DNA of 64,000 nt from Bretschneidera sinensis (taxonomy: Eukaryota > Streptophyta > Magnoliopsida > Brassicales > Akaniaceae), in contig CM043703.1 in the NCBI GenBank assembly GCA_023935145.1, positions 20,695,227 to 20,759,226 of the forward strand, written 5' to 3'. Both the position numbers and the translations under genes were made by a program. Under the pieces are notes generated by a model that saw only the letters and a program-made list of their open reading frames with translations, was not told where the DNA came from and ran no database searches. Below, in pieces: positions 1-9,883 of the stretch; the stretch's first letter is position 1; every line of letters starts with the position of its first letter.

Positions 1-221
1 TGGTCAGGCCTGACCCGGCCTGCTTGTCTCAGCTCGACCTATAGTTTTTACGGGAAAATTGTTTAATGGATTGGAGTTTGAGTAAAATTTTAGGTCTGAT
101 TTAAAAAATGTGCCCAGTTTTGAAAAATTGAAAAAATAAGCCAATCTCATTTGACCCGATCTATTTAAATATGTTTAATTATTGATATATTAAATAATAT
201 GTATATATATGTATTTTTATG

Positions 222-343
222 TATTCTATGATGTTATGGTTAAGATTTCGTTACGGCAATAAAATATATATATATATATATATTTCTTTAATTTTTAATA
301 ATGTAAAATATTGCCGTAACGAAATCTTAACCATAACATCATA

Positions 344-348
<5 letters not shown>
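222..348. repeat. Perfect 40-bp inverted repeat around a TA-rich loop (MITE-like)
   Basis: Positions 222-261 and 309-348 are exact reverse complements, separated by a 47-bp AT-rich loop. The right arm runs directly into a TA microsatellite. The arms carry GC-containing sequence (core TTACGGCAATA) unlike the simple-repeat surroundings. A short non-autonomous fold-back element is likely. No target duplication can be resolved because both flanks are TA-rich. Confidence 0.75.
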
Positions 349-393
<45 letters not shown>

Positions 394-593
394 TGTAATA
401 TTGTATTTTGGTTTAACTTATATTTAAAAGGAGAAAAATTTGGATCTAATGGGTGTTGGGCTTGGCCTTACTTTTTGGACCAAACATAATTAAAGGCCGA
501 ATTTTTAGGCTAGGTCGGGCCATGTTTACCCTCCTAAAGTTTATTGTAAGCATGACTTTGATCAACTCTTATATATCTTCCAAAAAAAAAAAA

Positions 594-673
594 AAACTAT
601 TTTTTTAAGATGTTTTAAATTGACCTCACTCAAATAAAAAATGTGAGGTCAATTTAAAAAAAAAAATAGTTGA
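594..673. repeat. Imperfect fold-back
   Basis: Sequence ending in TAAATTGACCTCAC (to about 629) is mirrored by GTGAGGTCAATTTA from about 643. Flanking A/T runs and AACTATTTTTTT/AAAAAATAGTT extend the pairing, with a loop of about 13 bp. It is probably a decayed MITE or a random AT-rich hairpin extended around a 14-bp core. Confidence 0.5.
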
Positions 674-1418
674 TCTTTTAAAAAATTGGATAATTTGTGT
701 GATTTAAAAAGAGGTTCAACAATACTTGTATTTTTAATTTTTCTAACATTTTTATTCTGTTACTTTCAATGTTAATTTTTTTACCACCAAAGCTTTGATC
801 TTGAGATAAAAATTAAAATTTAAGTTAAAATTCAATCCATTTATATCATTTACATTTAATTTTCTTATACTCCAATGTAAAATAAAAGTTCAATATTCTA
901 TATGCATTATTCGTAATATGAATTTGAATATTTTGTTTCATCGCATCAAATAAAATATTTTGTTTCATCAACTTTGATAGGTATTTGAAAGTTTAGAAAT
1001 AAAATAGTAAAAAAACAAAATAAAATAAAACAAGATTGTTTGGTTTAAATAAAAAAAAACAGATAATGGCTTATATGTAAGTAACTCTAGTTCAAGTGAA
1101 ATATGTGAGTTTATTAAATGTTCACTGGTCTATTAGGTTGTGGATTTCAAGAGAAATTTGGAGCAAAACAATCATTTTTTAAACTGAATTTTGAGCCTTA
1201 AAAAGTGGTTTAACATTATTAACAAAGACTAGGAATATGATTTTTAGTGAAATATAAATGAATACAAAATAATGATAGATTTGCTTAATGATGTAAACAT
1301 TGATCTCTACTTTTTTTCAACTTTAATTGATGGTTGCAAACCTTTGATCTGACAGAGGGGGAGAGAGTGAAATTGAGTCAATCATATTGCAGATATCCTT
1401 ATGAAGAAGTTTAACTTA

Positions 1419-1420
<2 letters not shown>

Positions 1421-1494
<74 letters not shown>
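1421..1494. repeat. (AT)n microsatellite, 74 bp
   Basis: An uninterrupted AT dinucleotide array. Other TA/AT arrays lie at about 345-389, 2973-3012 (inside the gypsy LTR), 11786-11809 (solo LTR), 45901-45931 and 58184-58203 (copia LTRs). Confidence 0.95.
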
Positions 1495-1497
<3 letters not shown>

Positions 1498-2171
1498 GTG
1501 ACGAGTAAAAATAAAAGAAGAACATTATCCCTCAAAATTCTATCATTTTCTTTTATTTGTGCCTCTCATTCCATACTCACATACAGAGATTTGAAATGAT
1601 GAATGTATCATTCAAAAATCTCTTATTTATACTATTTTTAAAAACAAATATATTTTAAAATATACTAATCTTATGTATGGACATGTCAATAGTCAATACC
1701 AACATATCATGCATTCATTTTTTTTAAAAAAAGAAAATTTCATAAATTAGAATTGGTGACAAATTTCAAAAATTAGAATTGGTTACCTCCACTGGTCAAA
1801 GGTCTTGGATCCAGCTTACAAAAGACAACTGGTAAATACTAAATAGTAACAATGTGTTATTGTGGTGTAAGATTATGGTCTATAGGAACATAATCTTTGT
1901 AGTTGATTTCAAAAATCTATAAATTCTTTTTTTCTTGGTTATCATTAACTGACAAGAGAAGGAGGTGGATCTGCCCAAATACATAAGCGCTTGAATTTTT
2001 ATTTCTCTTTATAAGCGCCTTGTAAAATTCCTTGAATTTTTAAACTTGTTTGCATAGTTATCATTTAAATATCTACTTAACTTGTATGCGCTTGAAGTTT
2101 TCAGTCCACTCACCTGATAAGTGTCAGCACTAGTTTATTGAAGTACAAGAGCCTTATTTTTTAGGATATGA

Positions 2172-2330
2172 TCATATGACCATCTCTCTAATAGTCTCAC
2201 TGATGTTGAAATTAAGGATGCTTTTTGGAGTCTTGGACCTTTCAATGCCCATGGGCCTGATAGTATGTGTACTGTATTTTTACAGAAATGCTAGAACTAT
2301 GTTAATGGATAGATCATATGTCTTGTATTT
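2172..2330 (+). mobile_element. LINE reverse-transcriptase remnant
   Basis: The frame through 2199 reads TDVEIKDAFWSLGPF and then AHGPDS. This matches the conserved block at the start of plant L1-type reverse transcriptases, normally an EIKDA..SL.PFKAPGPDG pattern. A stop follows about 30 codons later and no other reverse-transcriptase motif is nearby. It is a short internal scrap with both ends lost. Confidence 0.7.
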
Positions 2331-2393
2331 TGATTCGATTCGAAAATTTTAAACAATCTGGCAAATAAAGAAAATTGAAATTTAGTTAATGAA

Positions 2394-2730
2394 ATGGAAG
2401 CTTTCCATCTGTTTGCCGGAGTAAAGAAATTCTTATCCGGTAAGATTCCACCTGAGTTGAGACAAAGTAAACCATTAAAGAAACACAACCCCATTATGGT
2501 TTTCAAATCGGGGCCGGTGACTTACAGTTGTGATTTCTTCGTCAAACAAGGCGAAAAAGTTGTAAACAAGCATGATGCTGTCCTCTCTAGTCGCACGATT
2601 CCTAATGCCGTGAGAGCTCTAAAACATGATAAGGTAGGGCTTCGGAGAATATGCAAGTTATATTTTTTTTGGGTAACAAACTCAACGGCGGACAAGAAAC
2701 CGGATGTAATAAAGCTGGGCCATGCTTGCT
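2394..2730 (+). CDS. Unrecognised ORF fragment, cut by LTR insertion
   Basis: I do not recognise this protein. The reading frame opens with ATG at 2394 and runs about 112 codons without a stop. It is fairly basic and contains the stretch FKSGPVTYSCDFF near residue 38. The final codons run straight into the LTR that begins at 2731, so the stop (TAA at 2733) belongs to the retrotransposon and the 3' part is missing. Its base composition is more gene-like than the flanks. It could be an exon of a host gene, a captured gene fragment or part of the neighbouring LINE remnant. No signal peptide or membrane segment is evident. Confidence 0.3.
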
Positions 2731-2968
2731 TGTAATATCTGTATTAATAAGAAAATGGTAAAAAAATAATTTAATATATATAACATGAAATTAAAATAAT
2801 GTATATATATGAAATTTTAATTTTTATAAAATAATAGACGCATGAACAACATTGAAGAAGAATAAAAAAAAAAAGTGGCAACATGAGTTGCCAAAAGAAA
2901 CGCAATGTTGCATGTAAGACAGCATTGCATTTCATGGCAAACAACTAAGGGGGGTTTGCTGACTGTTA

Positions 2969-3017
<49 letters not shown>

Positions 3018-4780
3018 AGTTTATTTTATTTATTACTTACCAAATCATGTTTGATTTTCTTTAACTTCAATTCAAATTACTCTATTTCTTTAAATACTTG
3101 GGGACCGAAAGAAAGATTGAAAGAGTAAAATTTTGAAGGGGTTTACCGGAAAATTTTACGGAGAATCACAAAAAGCTCTAAGAAAAACAAAAGGTAATAA
3201 TGTGAATTTTATTTTTGAAATTTAGCATACATGAAATTTCTCGGAATTAAAAATGGAAATTTTCAAAGGGTGTGAATTATAGAGGAAATGAAGAATAAAT
3301 TCGAAATTTTAATATAAATAAATATTATGTCGGGTGTTGATGATCAGCAACCGGGAGAAATTGCTGAAAATAATTAAAAAAAGCAAGGAAGTGATCCATG
3401 GGTAGTTCTAAGTGCTACGTGGTGAGTTAGATTTACTTTAAGTAATCAAGATAAATATGAAATATATAGTGATAGTATTTGAATAAATCATTAATTTATG
3501 ATTTGATGATAGATGAAAGTTAGTTGATGGGTATGATAGAAATAATTGATATGTATAGACTTATTATATGAGAAGTAATATTATTAGAATAATGAGTCGA
3601 ATTAATAATGAATGTGATAAATGAAATTCTTGACGAGTATTGGTTGATGATCTAATATAATATATGAGGATTAGAATTTAGTGAAATTGATCAAAAAATA
3701 ATTTGAGAAAAAACATGATAGTTAATTTGAATGTTTGAATTATGCCTGTTTTTGTATTATTATTCATATGATTCATATCATTATTCATATGCATATGCAT
3801 GAAATAAAAGAATCGGGAAGGCAGCTGGTCTAAATGAAAATAAGAGAACCAGGAAGGTAGTCGGTCTAAATAAAACTGTGACAGCCAATATAGTTGAAAA
3901 TAAAATAACCGGGAGGATAGTTGATCTAAATGAAAATAAAAGAACTGGGAAGGCAGCTGGCTTAAATGAGAATGAAAGAACCGAAAAGGCAGTCGGTCTA
4001 AGATAAAAACGTGTCGACATGTGGGAAAACGTTCCCAATAATAATAAAATTTAAATTCACGCATTGCATTTACTTTAAATATTGATTGTTATTGCTTGAG
4101 ATGTTAAAGTGCTATTCATGATTGTAAATTTATTGATAGATGAATGAGTCTCATAGAGAGACAAATATGCTGAGGAAGAAACATGAAAATATAATATGAT
4201 GAGAATTATCTGGGTGACTGATTATATGTTGTGAACCTCATAATGAGGTAGTTATAAGATAAAATTGATAGTTTCAAAATGATTAATTATGTGAAAAGAA
4301 GAGATTTATAAAGGATGAGGATTTTGATATGAGTAGTGATAATAGAATATTATTATCAAGATTTATGAGATATAGATGAATGAATATTGGAAGACAAATT
4401 ATACAAAGTGAATACTTCCAATAAATTTAATTCACTGAGCTTGTGAAGCTCACTCCTCATTGTTAAATAATTTCAGGTAGCAGGGAGTACAGTTAGATTG
4501 GCGAGCTGATATTCAGATCAAGTCATTATCTATAAGCCACGTGGTCCGCATTATCAGACTAATGAGAAAATAAAAATTTATTTGTAAATATTCATGCATA
4601 TTATGTTGTATAAAATGTTTAAGTTGAGATTTGAATGATGTATCTCCCCTATTAAGGGTTAAGGATCGATGTAAACAATTGTAGATGGTATTTTCATTGT
4701 TGCATATATGTATCATGCTGAAATTTTCAAAATGTGATAACACCATCTCGTGGGTGGCCAACCCGGGATGGGTCGTTACA
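2731..4780 (+). repeat. Gypsy 5' LTR (2050 bp)
   Basis: It starts TGTAATATC and ends GTCGTTACA immediately before the primer binding site, so it has TG...CA ends. Blocks such as GGACCGAAAGAAAG and the terminal segment around GGTGGCCAACCCGGGATG recur, reverse-complemented, in the solo LTR at 9889-11977. A TA array lies at 2973-3012 and a tandem repeat at about 3805-4010. The 5 bp upstream (TTGCT) have no partner at a 3' end because the element is truncated. Confidence 0.85.
3805..4010 (+). repeat. Tandem repeat inside the gypsy LTR, unit about 36 bp
   Basis: Five or six diverged copies of a unit containing AAAGAACCGGGAAGGCAG then TCGGTCTAAATGAAAAT. The solo LTR has a corresponding array at about 10640-10820 with different copies. 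The minus-strand open frames here are artefacts of this periodicity. Confidence 0.75.
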
Positions 4781-4784
4781 ATTT

Positions 4785-4796
4785 TGGTATCAGAGC
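4785..4796 (+). other. Primer binding site of the gypsy element
   Basis: TGGTATCAGAGC lies 4 bp after the LTR end. It is the standard plant primer binding site complementary to the 3' end of initiator tRNA-Met. Confidence 0.9.
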
Positions 4797-4882
4797 ATTA
4801 GGTTTTATGATTCTGTAGACTGCATAAGAACTTAAAGAAGTGAAAGATCTAAATAAACTATATTTTATTACAGAGTCTGAGG

Positions 4883-6150
4883 ATGACACGTTGACGTGCT
4901 AGAACTAGAGGTAGAGTTCTGAATCAGAAGGAACGTGGTAGACCCCCAATATTTAGAAGACCTGAAGAAGAGGAGAAGGTTGAGTCTGTGGTTCCTACAA
5001 GGGAACAGGTTGCTAGTGCAGTTGGTATTAGTAGAGCTGGGAGAGAATCTGATATTAGAAGGGATGAATTGAGAAAAACTCTTGACCGTGCTATAGAGAG
5101 GATGAATGCAGCTGAAGAAAGAGTTGATAATTTGCAGAGGAGATTAGATGAGAGAGGTAGAATAGAACCTGATGTGGTAAGACAAAAGGTTCATGAGGGA
5201 GAACGTGTGTTTACATATGAGATGCAATGTGATTGTTTTGTGAGATTTCTTAAGTTTAAGCTCTAGTCTTTTAGAGGATTTGTAAATCCTGTGGAAGCTG
5301 AGCAGTGGATTAGATATGTTGAGAAATATTTTGAAGTCTTACTAGTGACGAATAGATAGAAAGTTGCTTTTTCTTCATTTATGCTGGAAGGTAAGGCTTC
5401 TCAATGTTGGGAGGATATTTTGCCCAGGGTAAGCACATAGGTATAACAACCTTCAACTTGGAGTAAGTTTAAGGATGAGTTCTTTACGAAGTATTTTTTA
5501 GATACCTTTCGGGCACAACAAGAGAGAGATTTTATTCATCTAAGACAAGGTGATTTATCGGTGGTTGAATAAGATAGTAGATTCATAGCCCTGTCAAGAT
5601 TTTTACCTGAATTAGTGAATACGGAAGAGATAAAATGTAAGAGATTTTTAGACGGATTACACTATGACATTCGGACTAAACTCTCTTATATGGGCATTGA
5701 AAATTATGCTATACTAATGGATAAAGCATTACAAATTGAGAATGATTTGATAGAGTTTAGAGGTAAGAGGGAGTGTTTGAAGAAATCTAAATTTAAGGAG
5801 TCTAGAGGTGGTGGCAGTATGATGTGCAGGGTGGGAGACTACCCCAGAGGGGGCGTTCTTTATCATAAGGAACTGTAGTACAAAGTCAGAGGCAAACAGG
5901 ATCTGTTACTTCTATAGCTCAGACTAATACTAGTGGGACTCTTAGATTCGAGAGACATGTTATGGGAAGTGAGAGTTATAGTAGAGGAGTAAGTATACCA
6001 CCAAAGGGAGGTGGCAATCTGATGTATGATCGAGAGCTAAGGGTTTGCTTTAGATGTAATCAAATGGAGCATCTGTCTCGGAATTGCCCTACGCAGATAT
6101 GCTTTGTATGTGGTAAGGGAGACATGTTGCTGTAGAATATCCAATAGGGA
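4883..6150 (+). pseudogene. Gypsy gag (decayed)
   Basis: The ATG at 4883 opens an arginine-rich N-terminus but meets TGA at codon 4. The frame continues with a coiled-coil-like acidic/basic stretch (about 4988-5200). It then shows the retrotransposon gag core (WIRYVEKYFEVL, later FFTKYFLDTFRAQQERDF), broken by several stops. A CCHC zinc knuckle, CFRCNQMEHLSRNC, is present at about 6050-6095. A second half-knuckle (CFVCGKG) follows before the frame is lost. The knuckle glycine usually found before the histidine is replaced. Confidence 0.85.
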
Positions 6151-6217
6151 AATCTATTGTCGTAGGCGTTGGAAGTGTTAGGAGAAGACTGGTAGAGAGA
6201 GTGGTGGATCAAGGAGT

Positions 6218-6607
6218 GTGCGGGTTAGAGGTCGAGGATCAGTAGTTGAAAGAGGACACGGTAGCCAATTACAGTCCAGAGACATCAGAGTCTATGCATT
6301 GACCCAACAGGATGCACAAGCCACTCTTGATGTTGTTATGGGTATGGTATCTATTCTTGATAGGTCTACTGGATTATTGATTGATCCTAGTGCAACCCAT
6401 TATTTTGCATCCACTGTTTATATGAAATCTATTGACGCTATTGTTGTTGAGGTTCTTACTGGGGATAGGGTTATTATCAGGAAAATTTATCGGGGTTGTG
6501 TGATTAGTCTGGCTGATAGAGAATTTGAAGTTGATATATTGCCTTTAGATATGATATATTTTGATTTAATTCTGAGGATGAATTGGTTATCTGCATATCA
6601 TGCTTAG
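6218..6607 (+). pseudogene. Gypsy aspartic protease region
   Basis: The motif LIDPSATHYF sits about halfway along. It corresponds to the D(S/P)GA(T/S)H active site of gypsy proteases and keeps the catalytic Asp, with Ser in place of the following Gly. The region ends in a DLILRMNWLSAYHA-type segment typical of the protease-RT linker, where GMDWL is usual. A stop at 6605 separates it from the reverse transcriptase. Confidence 0.85.
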
Positions 6608-6628
6608 GTAGATTGTTTCAGGAAGAAT

Positions 6629-8226
6629 GTGGTGTTTAAGATATCCAGACAAGAGGATTTTAGTTTTCAAGAAGAATGTAAAATACTTACCAACAGTCTT
6701 ATTTCTGCTATGACCGCTAGTAAATGGTTGAAGAAGGGTTGTGAGGGGTATTTGGCATATGTGGTGGATTCTAGCGAGGGGTATTTAGCATATGTGATGG
6801 ATTCTAGCAAAGAGATTAGGAAGTTAGAAGAAATCATAGTAGTGAAAGATTTTTCTAATATATTCCCTGAGGAGTTGTCTAGTTTGCCTCCCAATAGAGA
6901 GATTGAGTTTTCTATTGAGGTGATTCCAAGATCTGCACCCATATTTATAACACCTTATAGAATGGCACCAGCTGAATTGACAGAGTTGAAAGTTCAACTT
7001 CAGGAGTTGCTAGATAAACAATTTATTCGACCTAGTATGTCACCTTAGGAAGCCCCTGTGTTGTTTGTCAAGAAGAATGATGGGACAATGAGATTGTGTA
7101 TTGATTATAGACAGTTGAATAAGATCACCATCAAGAATAGATATCCTCTGCCTAGGATAGATGATTTATTCGAACAATTACAGGGAGCTAGGTTGTTTTC
7201 TAAGATAGACTTGAGATTGGGTTATCATCAATTGAGGATAAAGGAGGGGGACGTGCCTAGGACTGCTTTTAGGACACGTTATGGCTATCATGAGTTCCTT
7301 GTGATACCATTTGGGTTGACTAATGCTACTGCAACATTTATGGATCTAATGAATTGGGTGTTTAAACCATTCTTGGATGGATTTGTGATTGTGTTTATTG
7401 ATGATATTCTAGTATATTCCAAGAATGAAGAGAAACATATGCAACATTTAGAGGTAGTGTTGGAAATTTTGAGGAGAGAAAAATTATACGCAAAGTTCTC
7501 TAGGTGTGAGTTTGGTTGAGTAAAACATCTTTCTTGAGGCATGTTGTGTCAGGAGAAGGAATAATAGTTGACCTATAGAAAGTAGAAACAGTGTTGAATT
7601 AGGAAAAACTCATTAGTGTAACTGAAATTAGAAGCTTTTTGGGGTTGGCTGGATATTATAGGAGGTTTATCCAAAAAATTTCTATGATTACTGGACCATG
7701 GACTAGATTGCCCAGGAAGGAAATGACGTTTGTGGTCAGAAAAATATGAAAGGAGTTTCAACTGTTAAAAGAAAATTTGACTACTGCCTCGGTATTAGTG
7801 CTTCTTTCTGGTGATGAAAGATTTGTGGTATATAGTGATGCGTCACATCAAGGGTTGGGATGTGTGTTAATGCAACATAAGAGAGTTATAGTTTATGCAT
7901 CTAGGCAATTGAAGAACCATGAGAGGAATTACTCGACCTATAATTTAGAATAGTTTTCGCTTTGAAGATTTGGAGACATCATCTGTATGGAGCCAATTGT
8001 GAAATTTTTATTGATCATAAAAGTTTGACACATATGCCTACCCATAAATAGTTGAATTTGAGACAGAGGAGGTGGATGGAGTTGATTAGTGATTATGACT
8101 GTACAATTCATTATCATCCAGGAAATGCTAATATAGTAGCTGACGCATTAAGTAGAAAGGCTATAGGGAGATTAACTGCTATTGGGAGTCATAATACTAG
8201 CTTGATGAAAAAAATTAAGAAAAATA
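6629..8226 (+). pseudogene. Gypsy reverse transcriptase and RNase H (decayed)
   Basis: RT blocks appear in order: [29 protein letters not shown], the [11 protein letters not shown] block with its Asp, [13 protein letters not shown], and the catalytic FIDDILVYS (about 7395-7420). A stop at 7046 and a frame break after about 7520 disrupt it. RNase H follows with [16 protein letters not shown] (about 7825-7880), then DHKSLTHM and [17 protein letters not shown] (about 8110-8160). A stop interrupts the DHKSL region. The core residues remain but no continuous frame does. Confidence 0.9.
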
Positions 8227-8235
8227 AAGATGTAG

Positions 8236-8589
8236 TTGTGTGTTAATGATAGAGGAGTGTTGGTGGCAAATATGATGGTACAATCTTCTATTATTGATCG
8301 TTTATTACAGATGCAGGGTAGAAATGAAAGGATAGAGAAGATCAAACAGGGAGTATTGAGTGGGAAGCCAACTGAGTTTAGAATTAGAGAAAATAGTATG
8401 GTGGTGTTGAGGCATAGAATTTGTGTTCCCAATGATGTGGAGATGAGAAAGGACATACTAAGAGAGGCTCATGATTCTGTATACTCTATGCACCAGGGTA
8501 ATAATAAGATGTATAGGGAGTTGAGACAGAATTATTGGTGGTCAGGGATGAAGAAGGATATAGCAGAACATATTTTTAGATGTTTTCTT
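8236..8589 (+). pseudogene. Gypsy integrase N-terminus, truncated
   Basis: This shows the integrase HHCC zinc domain: EAHDSVYSMHQGNNKMYREL then YWWSGMKKDIAEHIFRC. The sequence departs from the family right after the first cysteine of the CxxC pair. From about 8586-8590 the DNA is an inverted LTR fragment, so the last residues of the open frame are not integrase. The catalytic core and C-terminal domain are missing. Confidence 0.85.
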
Positions 8590-8831
8590 TCTTTGGCAGC
8601 AGGTGGCAACACCTGCTGCCACATTTTTTTGACTTTAACCTCTCTTTTTTTTTTTACTTTTTTTGTTTAATTTTTTTTTTCTTTTCATTCTTCTAGACGT
8701 CTCAAGACGTCCAGACCAATTTTTTTTTTTTTGCTTTGTTCTAATTGGACTTTTCGCATGTTTTTTTTTAACTCTATGTCATATTTATTAAAATACTTCT
8801 TTATCCTTATTTTACAACTACAGGTATTACA
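8590..8831 (-). mobile_element. Inverted fragment of a gypsy-family LTR (LTR start)
   Basis: Read on the minus strand it begins TGTAATACCTG at 8831. It aligns with the first part of the solo LTR (minus strand from 11977), sharing the ATAAATATGA..TAGAGTTAAA block, a CTTCTA/CGTC tract and a GGCAGCAGGTG element near its end. It stops where the gypsy integrase fragment begins. It interrupts the copia integrase on its right side. Confidence 0.8.
8597..8621. repeat. Hairpin: GGCAGCAGGTG / CACCTGCTGCC
   Basis: An 11-bp perfect stem with a 3-4 nt loop. The solo LTR carries a variant at 11757-11781 and the 5' LTR has a shorter GGCAAC...GTTGCC stem at about 2877-2895. A structured element therefore recurs at the same LTR position. 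Confidence 0.8.
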
Positions 8832-9883
8832 AGCATATTGATTGCCATTTAGACTAATGTACTTATTGGACCAAACAAATCCATATGTAAAAGCTTTAAT
8901 GGTCTAGAGGTTGAAATTACATTTTTAGATTTAAAAGAAACTCTTGTTTGTTTTCCTATTTAACAAGCATAAAAACTTTGTCTTTTTCAAATTTGATTTT
9001 AGGAGTCCAACAACTAAATCTTTTCTTAAAATAATTTTGAGTAAATCCATGTTCACATGGCCAAGCCTTCCATGCCATAGCCATGGGTTTTCACTAAAAG
9101 CGAGAAAACATTTTTCACTTTTCGAATGTAAAGATTTTAAATTAACTTGATAGACATTGTCATGTCTATGGCCAACAAACTTGATCTTGCTACTCTTGAT
9201 GTCTATTACTAGACAATGTGAGGATTCAAATATGACTTTGTTGCCTTTGTCACATAGTTGACTAATACTAAGTAAATTTGGCTTAAGGCCTTGCACATAT
9301 AAAACATGGTCAGTGGTTGAAGAATCTTTACCCACTTTGCCATGCCCGATAATCTTTATCTTAGTGTTGTCTCCAATGATGACTTGTCCACCATCCCTTA
9401 GAGTTAGTTCTTTGAACGTACTTTGATCACTGGTCATGTGCTTTAAGCATTTACTATCAAGGTACTAATAATTACCTTTTTCTTTGGTTTGGAGACATAT
9501 TTACATTACACATGGATGTGCAGTTGCACTTTTAGGTACCCAAAATTTCTTAGGTCCTTTGGGGTTAGTCCTAAAAAATACGGCTCCTTTAAGGACCCAT
9601 ACTTTCTTAACATTATAGGGTGCTCTATAATTGTAGGCATATTGATGATGCATGATCCTAATATGATAGTTATTGCAGTTTCTAGAATGCCTTGAATATG
9701 AATGCCTATAGTTCTTTGGATAAGCATTCCTATGATACATGTTTCTAGCATGAGAGTTATGAACATACATGTTATCTCTAGAATATGCATGATGGTGATT
9801 TTTAGGATGTGCATTTCTAGCATGTGCATGCTTTGAATATATATATTGTAACGACGACCCATTTACATTCTTAGGCTTACTAG
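8832..9883 (-). pseudogene. Copia protease-integrase N-terminal segment
   Basis: Reading on the minus strand, a His/Asn-rich linker with repeated HARN/PKN blocks (about 9862-9620) leads into NPKGPKKFWVPK, a landmark just before protease in this copia group. Then come YLDSKCLKHMTSDQ, a protease active-site region with DSG changed to DSK, and a long protease stretch. The integrase zinc motif follows (WHGRLGHVNM, about 9090). It ends within LLHMDLFGPIS and LNGNQYA, just before the catalytic core, cut by the LTR at 8831. Several in-frame stops are present. Confidence 0.85.

Larger units (their letters stand above)
1..2171. other. AT-rich intergenic sequence
   Basis: No credible gene is seen on either strand. 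The stretch is strongly AT-rich, with homopolymer runs, TA microsatellites (about 345-389 and 1421-1494) and two fold-back structures annotated separately. Confidence 0.7.
2731..8589 (+). mobile_element. Ty3/gypsy LTR retrotransposon, 3'-truncated and decayed
   Basis: The order is 5' LTR (2731-4780), a tRNA-Met type primer binding site, gag with zinc knuckle, protease, reverse transcriptase, RNase H and the start of integrase, all on the + strand. Protease-RT-RH-IN order defines Ty3/gypsy. Stops and frameshifts break every domain. The element ends abruptly in the integrase zinc domain near 8586, where an inverted LTR fragment begins. Its 3' LTR is absent. The LTR matches the solo LTR at 9889-11977, so both belong to one family. 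Confidence 0.9.

Noticed and set aside
3678..4064. Two overlapping minus-strand open frames with repeated SRFFYFHLDQLP-like blocks
   Set aside because: They are translations of the tandem repeat inside the gypsy LTR and show no independent coding signal.
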